This document shows, piece by piece, positions 1 through 11,100 of a stretch of DNA of 50,081 nt. Source of the DNA: a virus; the IMG/VR virus record IMGVR_UViG_3300017971_000082, positions 1-50,081 of that record; one strand, given 5' to 3'. The notes below the pieces were generated by a model. The model was not told where the DNA came from. It ran no database searches and worked only from the letters and a program-made list of their open reading frames with translations. How positions within the stretch are numbered: the first letter of the stretch is position 1; every line of letters begins with the position of its first letter. Both the position numbers and the translations under genes were made by a program.

Positions 1-850
1 CGAACGATACGGGTCAATACAACAGCGCCTTTGGGTATGCTGCCCTCCGCTCAAACACTACGGCCTCGTCCAACAGCGCATTCGGTCATTTGGCGCTCTA
101 CTCGAACACCACGGGCGCGTCCAACAGCGCATTCGGGCATGCTGCCCTCCGCTCGAACACCACGGGCGAGTACAACAACGCCTTCGGGTATTACGCCCTC
201 TTCTCGAACACTACGGCATCCTACAATAACGCCTTCGGGCATTACGCCCTCCGCTCGAACACGACGGCATCCTACAACAATGCCTTCGGGTATTACGCCC
301 TCTACTCAAACACTACGGGTCAATACAACAGCGCCTTTGGGTATGCTGCCCTCCGCTCAAACACTACGGCCTCGTCCAACAGCGCATTCGGTCATTTGGC
401 GCTCTACTCGAACACCACGGGCGCGTCCAACAATGCCTTCGGGTATCAGGCCCTCTACTCGAACACCACGGCCTCGTACAACAACGCCTTCGGGCATGCT
501 GCCCTCTTCTCGAACACGGGCGAGTACAATAACGCCTTCGGGTATTACGCCCTCTACTCGAACACCACGGGCGAGTCCAACAATGCCTTTGGGCATACTG
601 CCCTCAACTCGAACACGGGTCAGCGCAACAACGCCTTCGGGTATCAGGCCCTCTACTTCAACACGACGGCATCCTACAACAACGCCTTCGGGTATAAGGC
701 CCTCTTCTCGAACACCACGGGCGAGTACAACAGCGCCTTCGGGTATAAGGCCCTCAACTCGAACACTACGGGCCAATATAACAGCGCATTCGGGCACCAG
801 GCCCTCTACCTGTCTACCGGAAATCGCAACCACGCCTTCGGTTACCTGGC
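1..850 (+). repeat. 51-bp tandem repeat array in fibre gene (second part)
   Basis: Continuation of the array. An exact 119-bp duplication is visible: bases 8-126 equal 314-432, an offset of 306 bp or exactly six units. The terminal overlap of the contig (1-119 = 49963-50081) lies almost wholly in this duplicated segment, so copy number here is not certain. Confidence 0.85.
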
Positions 851-1181
851 TGGTGACTCTATTACGACCGGCTCGGACAACCTCTGCATCGGCTACGACG
901 TTGACGTATCGGCCGCCGCCGTGACCGATGAGTTCCGCCTTGGCAACACGAACTCCAACGCCACCACGCTCTTGTGGGGCGACATGGCGAACAACCGGCT
1001 CGGCATCGGCGTCTCTTCGATCCCGGCATACAAGCTCGTGCTTGGCGGGCTTGCAAATATGGACTTCGGGGTAGAGGATTGCGATACGGCCGGGGCGACC
1101 GAGGCTGCGTGGATCAAGGTGGTTTACGATCTCGGTGGGACGCCAACGACCGGGTACATAAGGATCTACGCAACGACATGA
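1..1181 (+). CDS. Tail fibre/adhesin with 17-aa repeats, C-terminal part (continuation from 49350)
   Basis: Continuation of the fibre gene; bases 1-119 repeat 49963-50081. Fifteen AFG-type 17-residue repeats follow from 120 to about 850, some shortened to 16 residues by loss of one Thr. After the last repeat comes a non-repetitive tail of about 110 residues (from about 850) that contains the motif NRLGIG, typical of the region after such repeats, and ends in a beta-rich domain likely to be the receptor-binding tip. Repeats differ mainly at the residues after Tyr/His and after Leu, while the nucleotide sequence is nearly identical between copies. The stop overlaps the next start as ATGA. The function as a receptor-binding fibre is inferred. 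Confidence 0.7.
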   Translation, partial: NDTGQYNSAFGYAALRSNTTASSNSAFGHLALYSNTTGASNSAFGHAALRSNTTGEYNNAFGYYALFSNTTASYNNAFGHYALRSNTTASYNNAFGYYALYSNTTGQYNSAFGYAALRSNTTASSNSAFGHLALYSNTTGASNNAFGYQALYSNTTASYNNAFGHAALFSNTGEYNNAFGYYALYSNTTGESNNAFGHTALNSNTGQRNNAFGYQALYFNTTASYNNAFGYKALFSNTTGEYNSAFGYKALNSNTTGQYNSAFGHQALYLSTGNRNHAFGYLAGDSITTGSDNLCIGYDVDVSAAAVTDEFRLGNTNSNATTLLWGDMANNRLGIGVSSIPAYKLVLGGLANMDFGVEDCDTAGATEAAWIKVVYDLGGTPTTGYIRIYATT

Positions 1182-1363
1182 GACTCACTGAAGAAGAGAA
1201 GCGTTTCCTGGTGGCGGTCCTGAGTCAGAGTAACTGGAACGTCCAGCAGAAACGCGAGTTCCAGCTCGCTGGATCCATCGTCGAGAAGCTCTCGGCTCAA
1301 CTGGAGGCCCCGCGACCAACGGTCGCCGAGCTGAAGAAGATCACCGAAGAGGAGTGCGACTGA
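1178..1363 (+). CDS. Small helical protein after the fibre, unknown
   Basis: 61 aa, start ATG at 1178 overlapping the fibre stop (ATGA). It is highly charged and predicted helical, with the N-terminus MRLTEEEKRFL and a C-terminus ending EEECD. No family recognised. The tight coupling to the fibre gene suggests co-translation, perhaps as a fibre chaperone or a minor tail component, but nothing in the sequence proves either. The stop overlaps the next start as TGATG. Confidence 0.6.
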   Translation: MRLTEEEKRFLVAVLSQSNWNVQQKREFQLAGSIVEKLSAQLEAPRPTVAELKKITEEECD

Positions 1364-1746
1364 TGTACTACATGCGCATTCACATGTGGGTCCGCCAGGA
1401 GATCACGCCGGCCCTGAGGGCTCAGGCGACGACCCTGCTTCGCGGAGTTCTCGACGATGTGTACGCCAACAGTGCAGCGTTCGGAGACTTCTGGTGCATT
1501 CGCCAGGGGTTCGAGCTGGAGGGCCGGGGCCGGGTCGAGGCCGAGTTCGAGTTCGACACCTACACGCACGCCGACATGAAGCAGTACCTCAGGGATCTGG
1601 TCTCCGGGAAGCCCTTGGACGCTCAGGTGCGCGTCTGGAGCAAAGACCCCGATGGAGAGGTCTTGTCGGCATCGCGCACTGGATCCACAATCGAGTGGAC
1701 CGAGTACGAGATTCCACAGCCTCCAACGGTGAGCCAGGAGGAATAG
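1363..1746 (+). CDS. Unknown 127-aa protein
   Basis: Start ATG at 1363 chosen because it overlaps the previous stop (TGATG) and has an AGGAG Shine-Dalgarno about 9 bases upstream. A mixed alpha/beta composition is expected; a stretch of alternating charged and aromatic residues (EAEFEFDTYTHADMKQYL) lies mid-protein. No signal peptide, membrane segment or known motif. It sits between the fibre and internal-virion-protein genes, so a minor structural or assembly role is possible. Confidence 0.6.
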   Translation: MYYMRIHMWVRQEITPALRAQATTLLRGVLDDVYANSAAFGDFWCIRQGFELEGRGRVEAEFEFDTYTHADMKQYLRDLVSGKPLDAQVRVWSKDPDGEVLSASRTGSTIEWTEYEIPQPPTVSQEE

Positions 1747-1749
1747 ATC

Positions 1750-2526
1750 ATGGCGTTCCCACAGCAGATGCGCGGCTTCAAGGTCCCGGGTGGCGGCGGC
1801 CGGACGGCTGATCTCCAGCAGATGGGTGCCAACTGGAACATGGGCGACAAGGCGTATCGCCGCAGCATGTGGGCTCCTGCATACACGCTCTCGGCTCTGT
1901 ACCAGAGCCCGGAGGCTCAGTCCTGGCTGAACCCTGCGGATCTTGCTTCGACGATGGGTGTCGAGTCGGCTCTAGCCGGGAGAGAGGCTCTCGGGCGCCA
2001 GGCCGGGACGGCGGCTGGCCAGCAGGGGCTCGGCCCTGGGTTCGCGGCCGGGATGGAGCAGGAGGCGATGCGGGCCTCCTTCTCGGATATCGCTTCGGCG
2101 CTGCAGGAGGCTCAGATGCTCCAGCAGGATCGCCAGTTCATGGGGGCTCGCGATCTGGCTGGGGCTGTGATGGAGGGGCAGCGTGCAGCGTTCATGCGCA
2201 ACCAGGCCAAGCGGGCGAAGAAGGGCGGCAGTGGCGGGCTGATCGGCAGTGGGGCGGGAGCCCTGATCGGCGGCGCCCTCGGCATGGTAGGTGGCCCGGT
2301 AGGAATGGCAGTCGGGGCCGGGATCGGTGGCTCGTTGGGCGGGTCCATCGGTCAGAGCGTTGACCAGATGAACGGGAGATTCTCGCCGGCTCCGAACTTC
2401 TCATCGCTCATGATGCTGCCGTTCATGATGGGCGGCATGGGTGGCGCCCCGGAGAGCACTCAGCAGGACCCGACGATGCATGGGCAGACTGGTCGGCCGG
2501 GCGGCGGGCCGGACATGCCCTGGTAG
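1750..2526 (+). CDS. Glycine-zipper internal virion/ejection-like protein
   Basis: 258 aa. Residues about 159-202 form a long glycine-zipper stretch with repeated GxxxG/GGxxG spacing (for example GSGAGALIGGALG), typical of proteins that oligomerise in membranes. The C-terminus is Met/Gly/Pro-rich (LMMLPFMMGGMGG). The rest is helical and Gln/Ala-rich. It is the first of three adjacent genes (258, 886 and 2342 aa) in the position where podovirus-type phages carry internal virion proteins that cross the host envelope during DNA entry. Ejection function is inferred from the zipper and context. Confidence 0.6.
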   Translation: MAFPQQMRGFKVPGGGGRTADLQQMGANWNMGDKAYRRSMWAPAYTLSALYQSPEAQSWLNPADLASTMGVESALAGREALGRQAGTAAGQQGLGPGFAAGMEQEAMRASFSDIASALQEAQMLQQDRQFMGARDLAGAVMEGQRAAFMRNQAKRAKKGGSGGLIGSGAGALIGGALGMVGGPVGMAVGAGIGGSLGGSIGQSVDQMNGRFSPAPNFSSLMMLPFMMGGMGGAPESTQQDPTMHGQTGRPGGGPDMPW

Positions 2527-2535
2527 GAGACGATC

Positions 2536-5196
2536 ATGCCCAGCCCGTACAAGCAGCGCAGGCAGCAGGAGTCAGTGATCCCGGAGCGTAGCGGGCCTTC
2601 GCTCGGGGAGATGGTCTCGCAGGCGTATGCCCAGCGCGGGCAGCAGCAGATGCGCCAGGACCAGTCGGCGACGGACATGATGCAGATGGCCATGCGGATG
2701 CGCCAGATGCAGCAGGACCAGTCTCGGCAGGACTTCTACCAGGCCCTGGCCAAGGCTCAGGAGGGACGCGCCCAGGCGGGCGAGCAGCGAGCCGTCGAGC
2801 GTGAGGGGCGCGCGGCGCAGTCTCACCAACTCTCTCAGCAGCTGAGCATGGGCCAGCTGGAGATGCAGCAGCAGAGCCTGAAGCGGTCCGAGTCTGCCGA
2901 TGCGTCTCGCGAAGCCCTTGCGAACATCTTCTCGCTGACCAGCCCGCTCAAAGAGGGGCTCGCGAATCGGCGCCAGATGACGGATGCGTCTCGGATCGGG
3001 ATCTCCGAGATGGCGCAGGGCCGGCCGGAGACGATGCGCTTGCTGCAGCAGACTCACGGAGAACTGGTCGAGAAGCGGTTCGGCGAGGCTCGCAAGAAGA
3101 TCGCTCCGTTCCTCGCCAAGATGGACCCGGAGATGCGGGCCAAGGCTGAGCCGGCGATCCTGGAGTCTCTGGCGAAGCAGGAGGAGATGGAGCGCAACGC
3201 CTTCCTGCAGATCTCTCAGGAGGAGATCGATGCCATCGCTCGGCCGAACGCACTGGCGGATGCGATCGCGGCGGCGACGGCACAGCGGAAAGAGACCAAG
3301 GCTCACACGATCCAACTGGACCGAAGAATCGCGGAAGGCGAGCAGTCGTCTCCTCTTGGCGTGCAGACCCGCTGGAGATCGTTCCAGAGCGGCCCGGGAG
3401 CGTACCTTCTCGGGTCTTCTCTCAACGTCGGGGAGATAAAGAAGTATTCGGTCGGGCTGGACGGGCAGCTGAACGGCCAGATCGTTTCCAGCTTCAACGG
3501 GATAGATGTGATCAACTCGATAATGGGCCGCCACCACCTGGTGGCAGACCGGATGCTCGGTTCCAGCATGGGGAACTGGAGCGTTTCTCCGACGACGCAG
3601 ACCGATCCGCTGGTGAGCCTCTTCGCGTTCCCGATCGAGGCGAAGGAGGACGGCAGCTATGCCGGGGCGTCCCGGACCGTCACGATCGACGGCAAGACGT
3701 TCAAGTTCGAGGCCGACCCCGAGACGCTGAAGAGGTACGGCGACAAGCTCCAGGGCCTGAAAGCTCAGTTCGTCCAGATCTCGAACAAGGGGCCTCAGGG
3801 CGACATGAGCGGGAAGCGGTTCGAGGAGATGCTTGCTGCTGGAGACAAGCAGCCGAGCAAGTCGGTCATCGGCACGCTGGTCTACAACAACCTGCTCGCG
3901 TCCGGACCGAAGGGGAACAGGGATCTTCCTGCATCTGTGACGCAAGAGGATGTCATCCGAGGGCGGGACTACATCCAGGCGCTGCGCGATGTATGGGATG
4001 GCGGTCGCCTGACCGTGACGGGGCGCGACGGCAAGCCGATCAGCTACGCGAAGCCTTGGAGCCAGCGGTCGAACTGGCTGCACGAGCAGGGCATCATGAG
4101 CCAGAGCACCGCCGAGGGGCGAGCAACCTCCGAGGGTGCCCTTGCTCAGCAGGGGTTTCCTGGGATCAGCCGGGACAAGGTGATCAGCATCTCGAAGATG
4201 GTGGCTCTGGATCTTCGGAAGAACCCGGTCGTCTCGAAGATCCAGGCGTCGATCAACGATGTTCGCAAGGGGTACAAGGACAGCGGGATCACACTCAGCC
4301 CGGACCAGGAAGCGACTCTGATTTCGGAGACCTTCGATCAGGCTCTTGAGGCTCTGCTCGCTTCGGAGACCGAGGGTGGCGACTCGGAGCTTCTGCGCCG
4401 GTTCGAGGAGAGCGGCGGGGATCTCATGAGCGGGCTCGACACCTTCATCGAGGACGTGGTGAAGCCGCATGCCTACACGCAGTTCAACCGGGACCCGGCA
4501 TTGAACCAGCGGAACTACGAGCGCAGGGAACAGCTACGCAGGACGATGCTCGGGCAGACGCCTTCGAGCGTTCCGGGGCAGCAGCGGGACGTGTACCGCC
4601 GCTTCGACGAGAAGAAGTTCAGCGACGACATCGAGAAGCAGGTGATGACTCTCCTGATGGATGACCGGCGCTGGCTGGAGACGGTGCCGCACCCAGCCGG
4701 GAAGATCCCGAGCAGCGTGTTCATGGCCAGGCCGGACATCACGAACACCTGGAACACCTGGGGCACGGCGGTGCCGGGCTGGTTCGAGGGCCGGATGACC
4801 AGCAACCCGGACATGATGGATCTGGTCCACACGATCTCGATGGTCCAGCAGGATCTCTTCCGCAACCCGGGTGGGATGAACCCATCCACGCTGTCCAAGG
4901 CGATGAACGTGCTCGGCCAGCCTGGCCCGTTCACGCAGGAGGACGCTCTGGATGGGGGCGAGTACCTGGATCGCAGGTCGAGAGCCCTGAAGACACTGCT
5001 GGAGACGAACGGCAAGGCGATGCAGGACCCGCTGGTGCGGACGATCGCGGCCTGGATCAACGCGATCCCGAACCCGCAGCAGAGCATGCCGCTACCGAAC
5101 CTCGGGCAGCCGGACATCCAGGATGCCGGGCCATTCAACCCTCAGTCTGGGCTGGGGGGTGGCCAGGCCCTGCAGGGCTTGACGGGTGGACGATGA
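2536..5196 (+). CDS. Large helical virion protein, probable internal/ejection protein
   Basis: 886 aa. The first 120 residues are Gln/Met/Arg-rich and strongly helical (for example QMAMRMRQMQQDQ), consistent with a coiled coil. The middle and C-terminal parts are mostly helical and soluble, with a Pro/Gly/Gln-rich tail. No enzymatic motif is evident. It begins 10 bases after the glycine-zipper gene and ends 4 bases before the 2342-aa gene, so the three form one translational unit. By position, size and composition it resembles internal virion proteins of podoviruses. This is an inference; no homologue is recognised by sequence. Confidence 0.55.
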   Translation: MPSPYKQRRQQESVIPERSGPSLGEMVSQAYAQRGQQQMRQDQSATDMMQMAMRMRQMQQDQSRQDFYQALAKAQEGRAQAGEQRAVEREGRAAQSHQLSQQLSMGQLEMQQQSLKRSESADASREALANIFSLTSPLKEGLANRRQMTDASRIGISEMAQGRPETMRLLQQTHGELVEKRFGEARKKIAPFLAKMDPEMRAKAEPAILESLAKQEEMERNAFLQISQEEIDAIARPNALADAIAAATAQRKETKAHTIQLDRRIAEGEQSSPLGVQTRWRSFQSGPGAYLLGSSLNVGEIKKYSVGLDGQLNGQIVSSFNGIDVINSIMGRHHLVADRMLGSSMGNWSVSPTTQTDPLVSLFAFPIEAKEDGSYAGASRTVTIDGKTFKFEADPETLKRYGDKLQGLKAQFVQISNKGPQGDMSGKRFEEMLAAGDKQPSKSVIGTLVYNNLLASGPKGNRDLPASVTQEDVIRGRDYIQALRDVWDGGRLTVTGRDGKPISYAKPWSQRSNWLHEQGIMSQSTAEGRATSEGALAQQGFPGISRDKVISISKMVALDLRKNPVVSKIQASINDVRKGYKDSGITLSPDQEATLISETFDQALEALLASETEGGDSELLRRFEESGGDLMSGLDTFIEDVVKPHAYTQFNRDPALNQRNYERREQLRRTMLGQTPSSVPGQQRDVYRRFDEKKFSDDIEKQVMTLLMDDRRWLETVPHPAGKIPSSVFMARPDITNTWNTWGTAVPGWFEGRMTSNPDMMDLVHTISMVQQDLFRNPGGMNPSTLSKAMNVLGQPGPFTQEDALDGGEYLDRRSRALKTLLETNGKAMQDPLVRTIAAWINAIPNPQQSMPLPNLGQPDIQDAGPFNPQSGLGGGQALQGLTGGR

Positions 5197-5199
5197 TCG

Positions 5200-8100
5200 A
5201 TGCCAGACCAGACGCCTTGGAGTCCAAGAGGGTACGACCCGAACCGCATCCGGCATAGCTGGAGTGGCGGGCGGGAGGAGATCGTCGGGGGCTACCGGCG
5301 CCTGATCTATGGGCTCTCTGACCAGGAGATCTTCGGCAGCCCGGAGCAGGCCCAGCAGTACGAGAACCAACTCTGGCAGCGGCTGAGCCTTCCGGAACAG
5401 CAGGCGCTGCGCAACGAGCGGTACGGGTTCTTCGAGCGGCTGAAGTACCTGCGCAACCTGCACACGACCCGGGGCGAGCGCCTGGCGACGGGTGCCGAGC
5501 AGGACAAGGGGCTCTTCGGGAGCCTGCGGGCTGCGGCTGGGGAGGTGGTCGGAGGAGTCGGCGCGCTGCCGGCGATCGCGGGCGGTCTCGCTTCGGCGGT
5601 CGGGCTGGAGAGCGTCGGCCGGGGGATCAAGTCCCTGATGTACGACGACCCGGGGATCAGCGCGGGCCAGGCGGCCAGGCGCACCCGGGACATCTTCCAG
5701 GGGGCCTTCGATCCTCGGTACCTGGAGATGGGGCTTGAGGGGCAGCGCGACTCCTCGGAGCTGCTGGCGACGGCGGTGCGCAAGAACCAGGAGCGCAAGC
5801 GGCTCGGGCTCCCCACCGAGATGGGCTCCGAGCTGATGGAGCGCGACATCGAGATTGGCCAGCGGGGCCAGGAGGTTGCGGCCAGGGGCGGGATCGAGTC
5901 AGTCGGTCGGACGGTCGGGGACATCGGAGCCCTGGTCCTGGGTACGAAGGGTCTGGGCATGGCGGCCGGGGCGGCCACGAAGGTCCCGATGGCTGGTGGC
6001 GTCTTGCGGGGCGCTGGAAATGCGGCACAGGCTCTGGGCAGGGGTGCCGTGGGGCGCGGCGCGGCGGGCGCGGCTTCCACAGGGGCGGCATTCGGTCTGC
6101 TCGGGGTTGGCCGGGAGGAGTCCTGGGGTGCTTTCCCACGGGAGTTCGCTTTCGGTGCGGGCATGCACGGGGCGGGGTCGCTTCTGGGAGGGTTCGGCGG
6201 CCTGATGCGTGGCCGTGCTCTTGGTGGGCAGAAGACCTTGGGGCTTTCTCCCGGCGTTTCCACCCAGGTCGGGACGGGGATGCAGCAGCTGAGCGGGCGT
6301 GCGCTGGCTCCGGCTGTTCGTGGCGGGCGGGGAGCTTCGGCCATTCGCGCGGCGGCGCGCGGCGGCGCGGAGACTGCCAAGCTGACGGCCGGCTCGGTGG
6401 CGGCGAACGTCTACGAGGCGGTGACGGATGAGGATCTGACGCTGGGCGATGCGCTCACCCGGACGCTCCATGAGATCCCGGCGCATGCGGTCTTTGGCGC
6501 GCTCTCGGCGGCGCGCGGAAGGAGCGGAGCCCTGCGGCCCGAGTCTGGAGGCAAGGCTTCCGAAGCCGAGAAGTACCGCCAGATGACAGAGGAGCCGCTT
6601 CCGAGAGCCCTACCGCAAAAGAGGGCTTTCGAGAGCATGAGTGCGTACCGCGAGCGGGTACGGCGCGAGGTTCCTGCGGTGCGCCAGCGTCAGATGTGGG
6701 CCGAGCGTGGGCGTGGTGGCGCCCAGGTGCAGGAGGGCGTGGTGCGCCGCACCGTTCCGGGGAGCATCCGCGCTGCGCGCCGGGGAATGGAGCCGCGCAC
6801 GAAGGACGAGTGGATGCGGGCGAGCGCCGAGCGTGTGAGCAAGGTGGAGCGCCAGGTCGGCGAGATGCGCAAGGCCGAGGACGCCCGCATGGCGCTGGCC
6901 GGCGAGCGGGGCCAGGAGTTCCGCAAGCAGGTGGATGCTCGGGTGGAGTTCGACCGCAAGCAGCGGGCTCAGGAGATCGCGGAGCGCCAGGGCTTCAAGG
7001 ATCCCGAGGCGATGGTCGAGGCCACCCGCCAGCAGGTGGTCGAGGTGTCTCGCCGGGCTGAGAGCCTGCTCGCAAACGAGATCCGCAACGTGACGGGTCC
7101 TCAGGTCGATGAATTCCGGCGCGAGATGGCGACGATGCTCTCGGAGCTGCGCCGGGACCTGCGCAAGCGGGGCGGGATCCACCAGGGTGTGATCACCAAG
7201 ATGTGGAACCGCACGCTGAAGAAGATCGAGGCGATCGATCCCACGCTTGCGGTCCGAGCCCAGGCCCAGATGGTGCGTGCGCGGGAGAAGAAGCAGCCCG
7301 AGCAGTGGAAGGCGTTCGAGCCGCCCAAGCCCAAGCCCGAGTTCATGCCCGAGACAGAGCTGCCCTACGAGGGGATGGAGAAGAAGCCCTCGGCTGAGAG
7401 CAAGCTCCCGGAGCCCGGGCGTCCCACCAGGGGCGCGGAAACGGCCCTTCCTCGGCCGCAAGATCTCGTCGGCTCAGAACCCGTGCCCGGGGAGATCGTG
7501 CGAGAGGGGCTGAAGCTGGCCTATCCGCAGAGCGCCAAGGGGCGCCGCTTCCTGACGAGGGAATCTGCTGCGTCCGCAGAGGGGCACGCGCGCTTCGTCG
7601 AGCAGTTCAAGGGCTCTCCGAAGGAGGTGGCCGGCCAGGCGCTGCTGCACGCCAGGCTGCAGGGGGAGGGGCTGCCGAGGAACACGAATGCGGTCCGGGG
7701 CGAGGAGACGTTCTGGGGCAAGGTGACCGAGAAGGCGGGCGTCGATGCCGGGACCTACTCGGATGCGCTGAAGCAGTACCGCAAGGCGGCCAACAAGGAG
7801 TACGGCAAGGCGGCGGGCGAGGCGACCAAGAAGGCGAAGGCCACCGGGGCGGCGGCGGATCACCTGAAGGGGTACCTGGCCGAGGCAGCCTACGGATCCA
7901 AGATCGGGGTCGATCACCAGGCCAGCCGCGAGAAGGCGATCAACGCGATTGCCCACCCGGCCGGCATGCTGAAGGACGAGTCGAACGCAGCCCACCGGGT
8001 GGCGAAGGCCCGGGAGATGGTGCGCGAGGCCGAGCTGGCGATGGGATTCCACGAGGGCCAGCTGTGGACCAACATCTCGTTCGCGATGGACGCTCGGGCG

Positions 8101-11100
8101 CGCAAGCTGGGCGTGTGGGAGGAAGGCACTCGCCAGCCCAGCGAGAAGCTCTACGAGGAGATGGTCAAGGGAGTCCAGGCCAAGGACACCTACGGCGTTT
8201 ACCCCTGGGAAACGATCCTGAACGAGAGGATCCGAGGCGAGTTCGAGGAGCGCATCCGGGACCGGGGCGATGCCGGTGAGGTTGGCGAGGGGCGCCGGCA
8301 GTTGGCCGGCGAGGCTGGCCGAGAGGTACCGCTGGAGCTGCGGCTGGGGATGGACACGCTCACCGGGTACTACCTCGGCGGCGGGATCAAGAGCGGCCTG
8401 GCCAAGGAGCTGGGGGTCACAGGGGATCTGCTGCGGTTCCAGAAGGCGGTCGCCGACAAACTGGTCGAGACCGGCCTGGCTACGAAGGGCGCCGGGGAGC
8501 ACGACTACCGCTGGACCGATCGCGGGATCGCGATGGTGAACGATCTCAGCAACTGGCTGAATTCAAACAAGCGGTACCGCAAGAACTTCCCCGAGTTCAG
8601 CCCACCGTGGAACGAGGCGGTCGAGCGGCCCTGGGACGTGCGCTGCCTGAGCCCGTGCGGGGCCTTCGATGGCAGCCAGCGCACCGTCGAGGCGACGGCG
8701 AAGCACGGGCTCTCGGAGGGCGAGGCGGATCGTCTCGTGGATCACGAGCCCCTGATGCGCGATCGCCTCATGGAGTGGGCGAAGGGTTCATGGCGCCGGA
8801 TCAAGGCCGGTGTCATGACGGACCCCACCGAGCTGAACGTCTACGAGCTGACCAAGACGCTCAAGGCCGACCCGAAGAACCGGGGCTGGATCCGGAAGAT
8901 GGTCCGCCACCAGTTCACCCCGCTGTGGCAGATCGCGCCTGGCCTGGTCCAGATCGGGGAGAAGGAGGGCACGCACTGGATTCTGCGCAGCAAGCAGCTG
9001 GAGAGCCTGGCGACCGAAGGGCTCGGGAAGGAGTGGGTCGAGGACAAGTCCTTCATCGATGGGAAGACTCAGCCGCGCTTCGAGCGGGTGATCGATATCG
9101 TCGAGGAGTACGGCAAGCTCAGCCACAAGGATCGCCTCGCTCGCATGGCCGAGATCGGCGAGGAGGATTGGGGCCGGGTCCAGGTGATCCGCACCGTCTT
9201 GAGGGAGATGCGCAAGGATATCGTCCAGCATCTCTACGATCCGATCCGGGTTGCGATCAAGCGGGCCAAGGCGACCGGCCAGAACGTGGACGAGGCAGTG
9301 GGCATCGACCTGCACTCGCTGGCTCCGCATCTCGGAGTACCGTTCGATCCGGTGAGCGGGTCGCGCATGGCCTGGGACAACAAGCTGCATCGGGAGTTCT
9401 TCCGGAACAAGAACATCCGCGTGATCGAGGAGGTGATGCAGGCGAAGGAGCTGCTGGAGCCCGGGGCGACCACCTTTGTGAAGCTCCCGAACGGGCAGAT
9501 GCTGGAGGTGACGGGCTACGGTGTGAGGGATTACTTCCCGCACGTCTGGATGAAGTACGACCTGAATCCCTTCCTCGCCCAGCAGTACAAGACGGACATC
9601 TCGGACACGACACCCGAGATCTTCGACGGGATGCCGACGATCAAGGGGCACCTGAGGGTCGCGAACGGGTACGCGAAAGATCCGCTCGTTCCCCAGGCCA
9701 AGCGGCGCAAGTTCGTTGCGAACTGGCTCCAGCGGCGGCTCGACCGGGACGGCTACGTGAAGCACCCGGCCGTGCTGATGATGTACCTGCGTGAGAGCTA
9801 CCGCAAGATCAAGCACGAGCGCGTGATGCAGCAGGGCGAGGACCACCTCCTCGGCGAGTACGCCCCGCTCGACATCTCGACCCCGGCTGCTGCGGGGAAG
9901 ATGCTCTACGAGTCCACGTCAGCGACCACCGAGCAGAGCTACAGTTCGATGGCCGGCCACGAGGTGGGCGGGAACCTGATGATGGAGGTGCGAGGCGTCT
10001 TCCCGCCGCGCTACGGCAAGCGGTTCCAGGCCAAGGGGCCTTGGAAGATGTACATCGTGCGCAACCAGACCAAGCTCGGGATGCGCGAGGAGGGATCCGA
10101 CAAATGGGGAGCCGACGACGTGATCGTGCTCCACCAGCCAGGCCCGATCAACCAGGCCAGCAACTACATCAAGCTGAAGGGGCGAGAGGAGATCCAGCGA
10201 GCGAGGCTCTTCGTGCGCAGCCGGGGCCTGATCCAGGGCATCACGGGCGTGGTGGAGAACAGCTTCCTGTGGGATCGGCTCGAAGAGATCGCCCGAGGCG
10301 GCGGCCCGAAGGACTGGAACGCGCGCAGGGGATTCCTCTGGCGCGCATGGGAGTCGATCGAGACGACGCTCGGCGCACTCGGGCACCACGCTGCGCTCGG
10401 TGGCGTGATCAACTCGCCCGCTGCGCAGATGAACCTGATCGAGGGGAACCTGGTCCTCAACGCAGCGACCAACGGGTTCCAGTCCGTCTCGGCTGGGTGG
10501 AAGACGATGCGTGGCTTCCTTCCGGCGGCGACCAAGCGGGTCCCGATGTACTGGAAGATGGCATCGGAGGGTAAGAGCCACCGGGAGATCTGGGATGCGA
10601 TCGCCAAGGACACGCTCGCCTCGGATCCGAACAACGCCTGGGCGAAGCACTACGAGCGCATCCTGAAGAAGAGCCCATATGATCTCGGCGGGATGCACGA
10701 GAAGAACATGTGGGCTGTCGATGTCGTCGAGGGGCAGGTCGGCAAGGAGGAATCCGCAGTCACCCAGGCGATGGTCGAGGCTCGCGACACAGCGGGGCGC
10801 TGGATCGTCAAGCACATCGACCCCAAGATGTTCACGTCCTTCGAGCTGAGCGAGCAGCACACCCGCCAGATGCTGTACATGACAGCATACGACCACTACC
10901 TCAAGCGATTCGGCAACGGGGCGGGCAAGGGCAAGGCTCCGTTCGTGAACCCGGAGACGGGCGAGCACTTCCGGGTGATCGAGGGCGAGGCGATGCGCCG
11001 TGACGGGACAGCCGAGAACCCGCACCTGCTGAGCGCGCACGATCTGGCCTTCGGCCAGGTGATGCGGACGCACTTCGTGTACAGGCTGGCGTACCACCCG

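Noticed and set aside
1-850. Regular repeats could suggest a CRISPR array
   Set aside because: Units are contiguous, in frame, translated into a clear 17-residue motif, and have no spacers.
2572-4470. Long open frame on the minus strand opposite the 886-aa gene
   Set aside because: High GC in third positions makes the complementary strand free of stops. The product is Arg/Leu-rich without sensible domains, while the sense gene has a ribosome site and fits its operon. Similar antisense frames at 9919-11682, 26949-28898 and 40692-42917 were set aside for the same reason.
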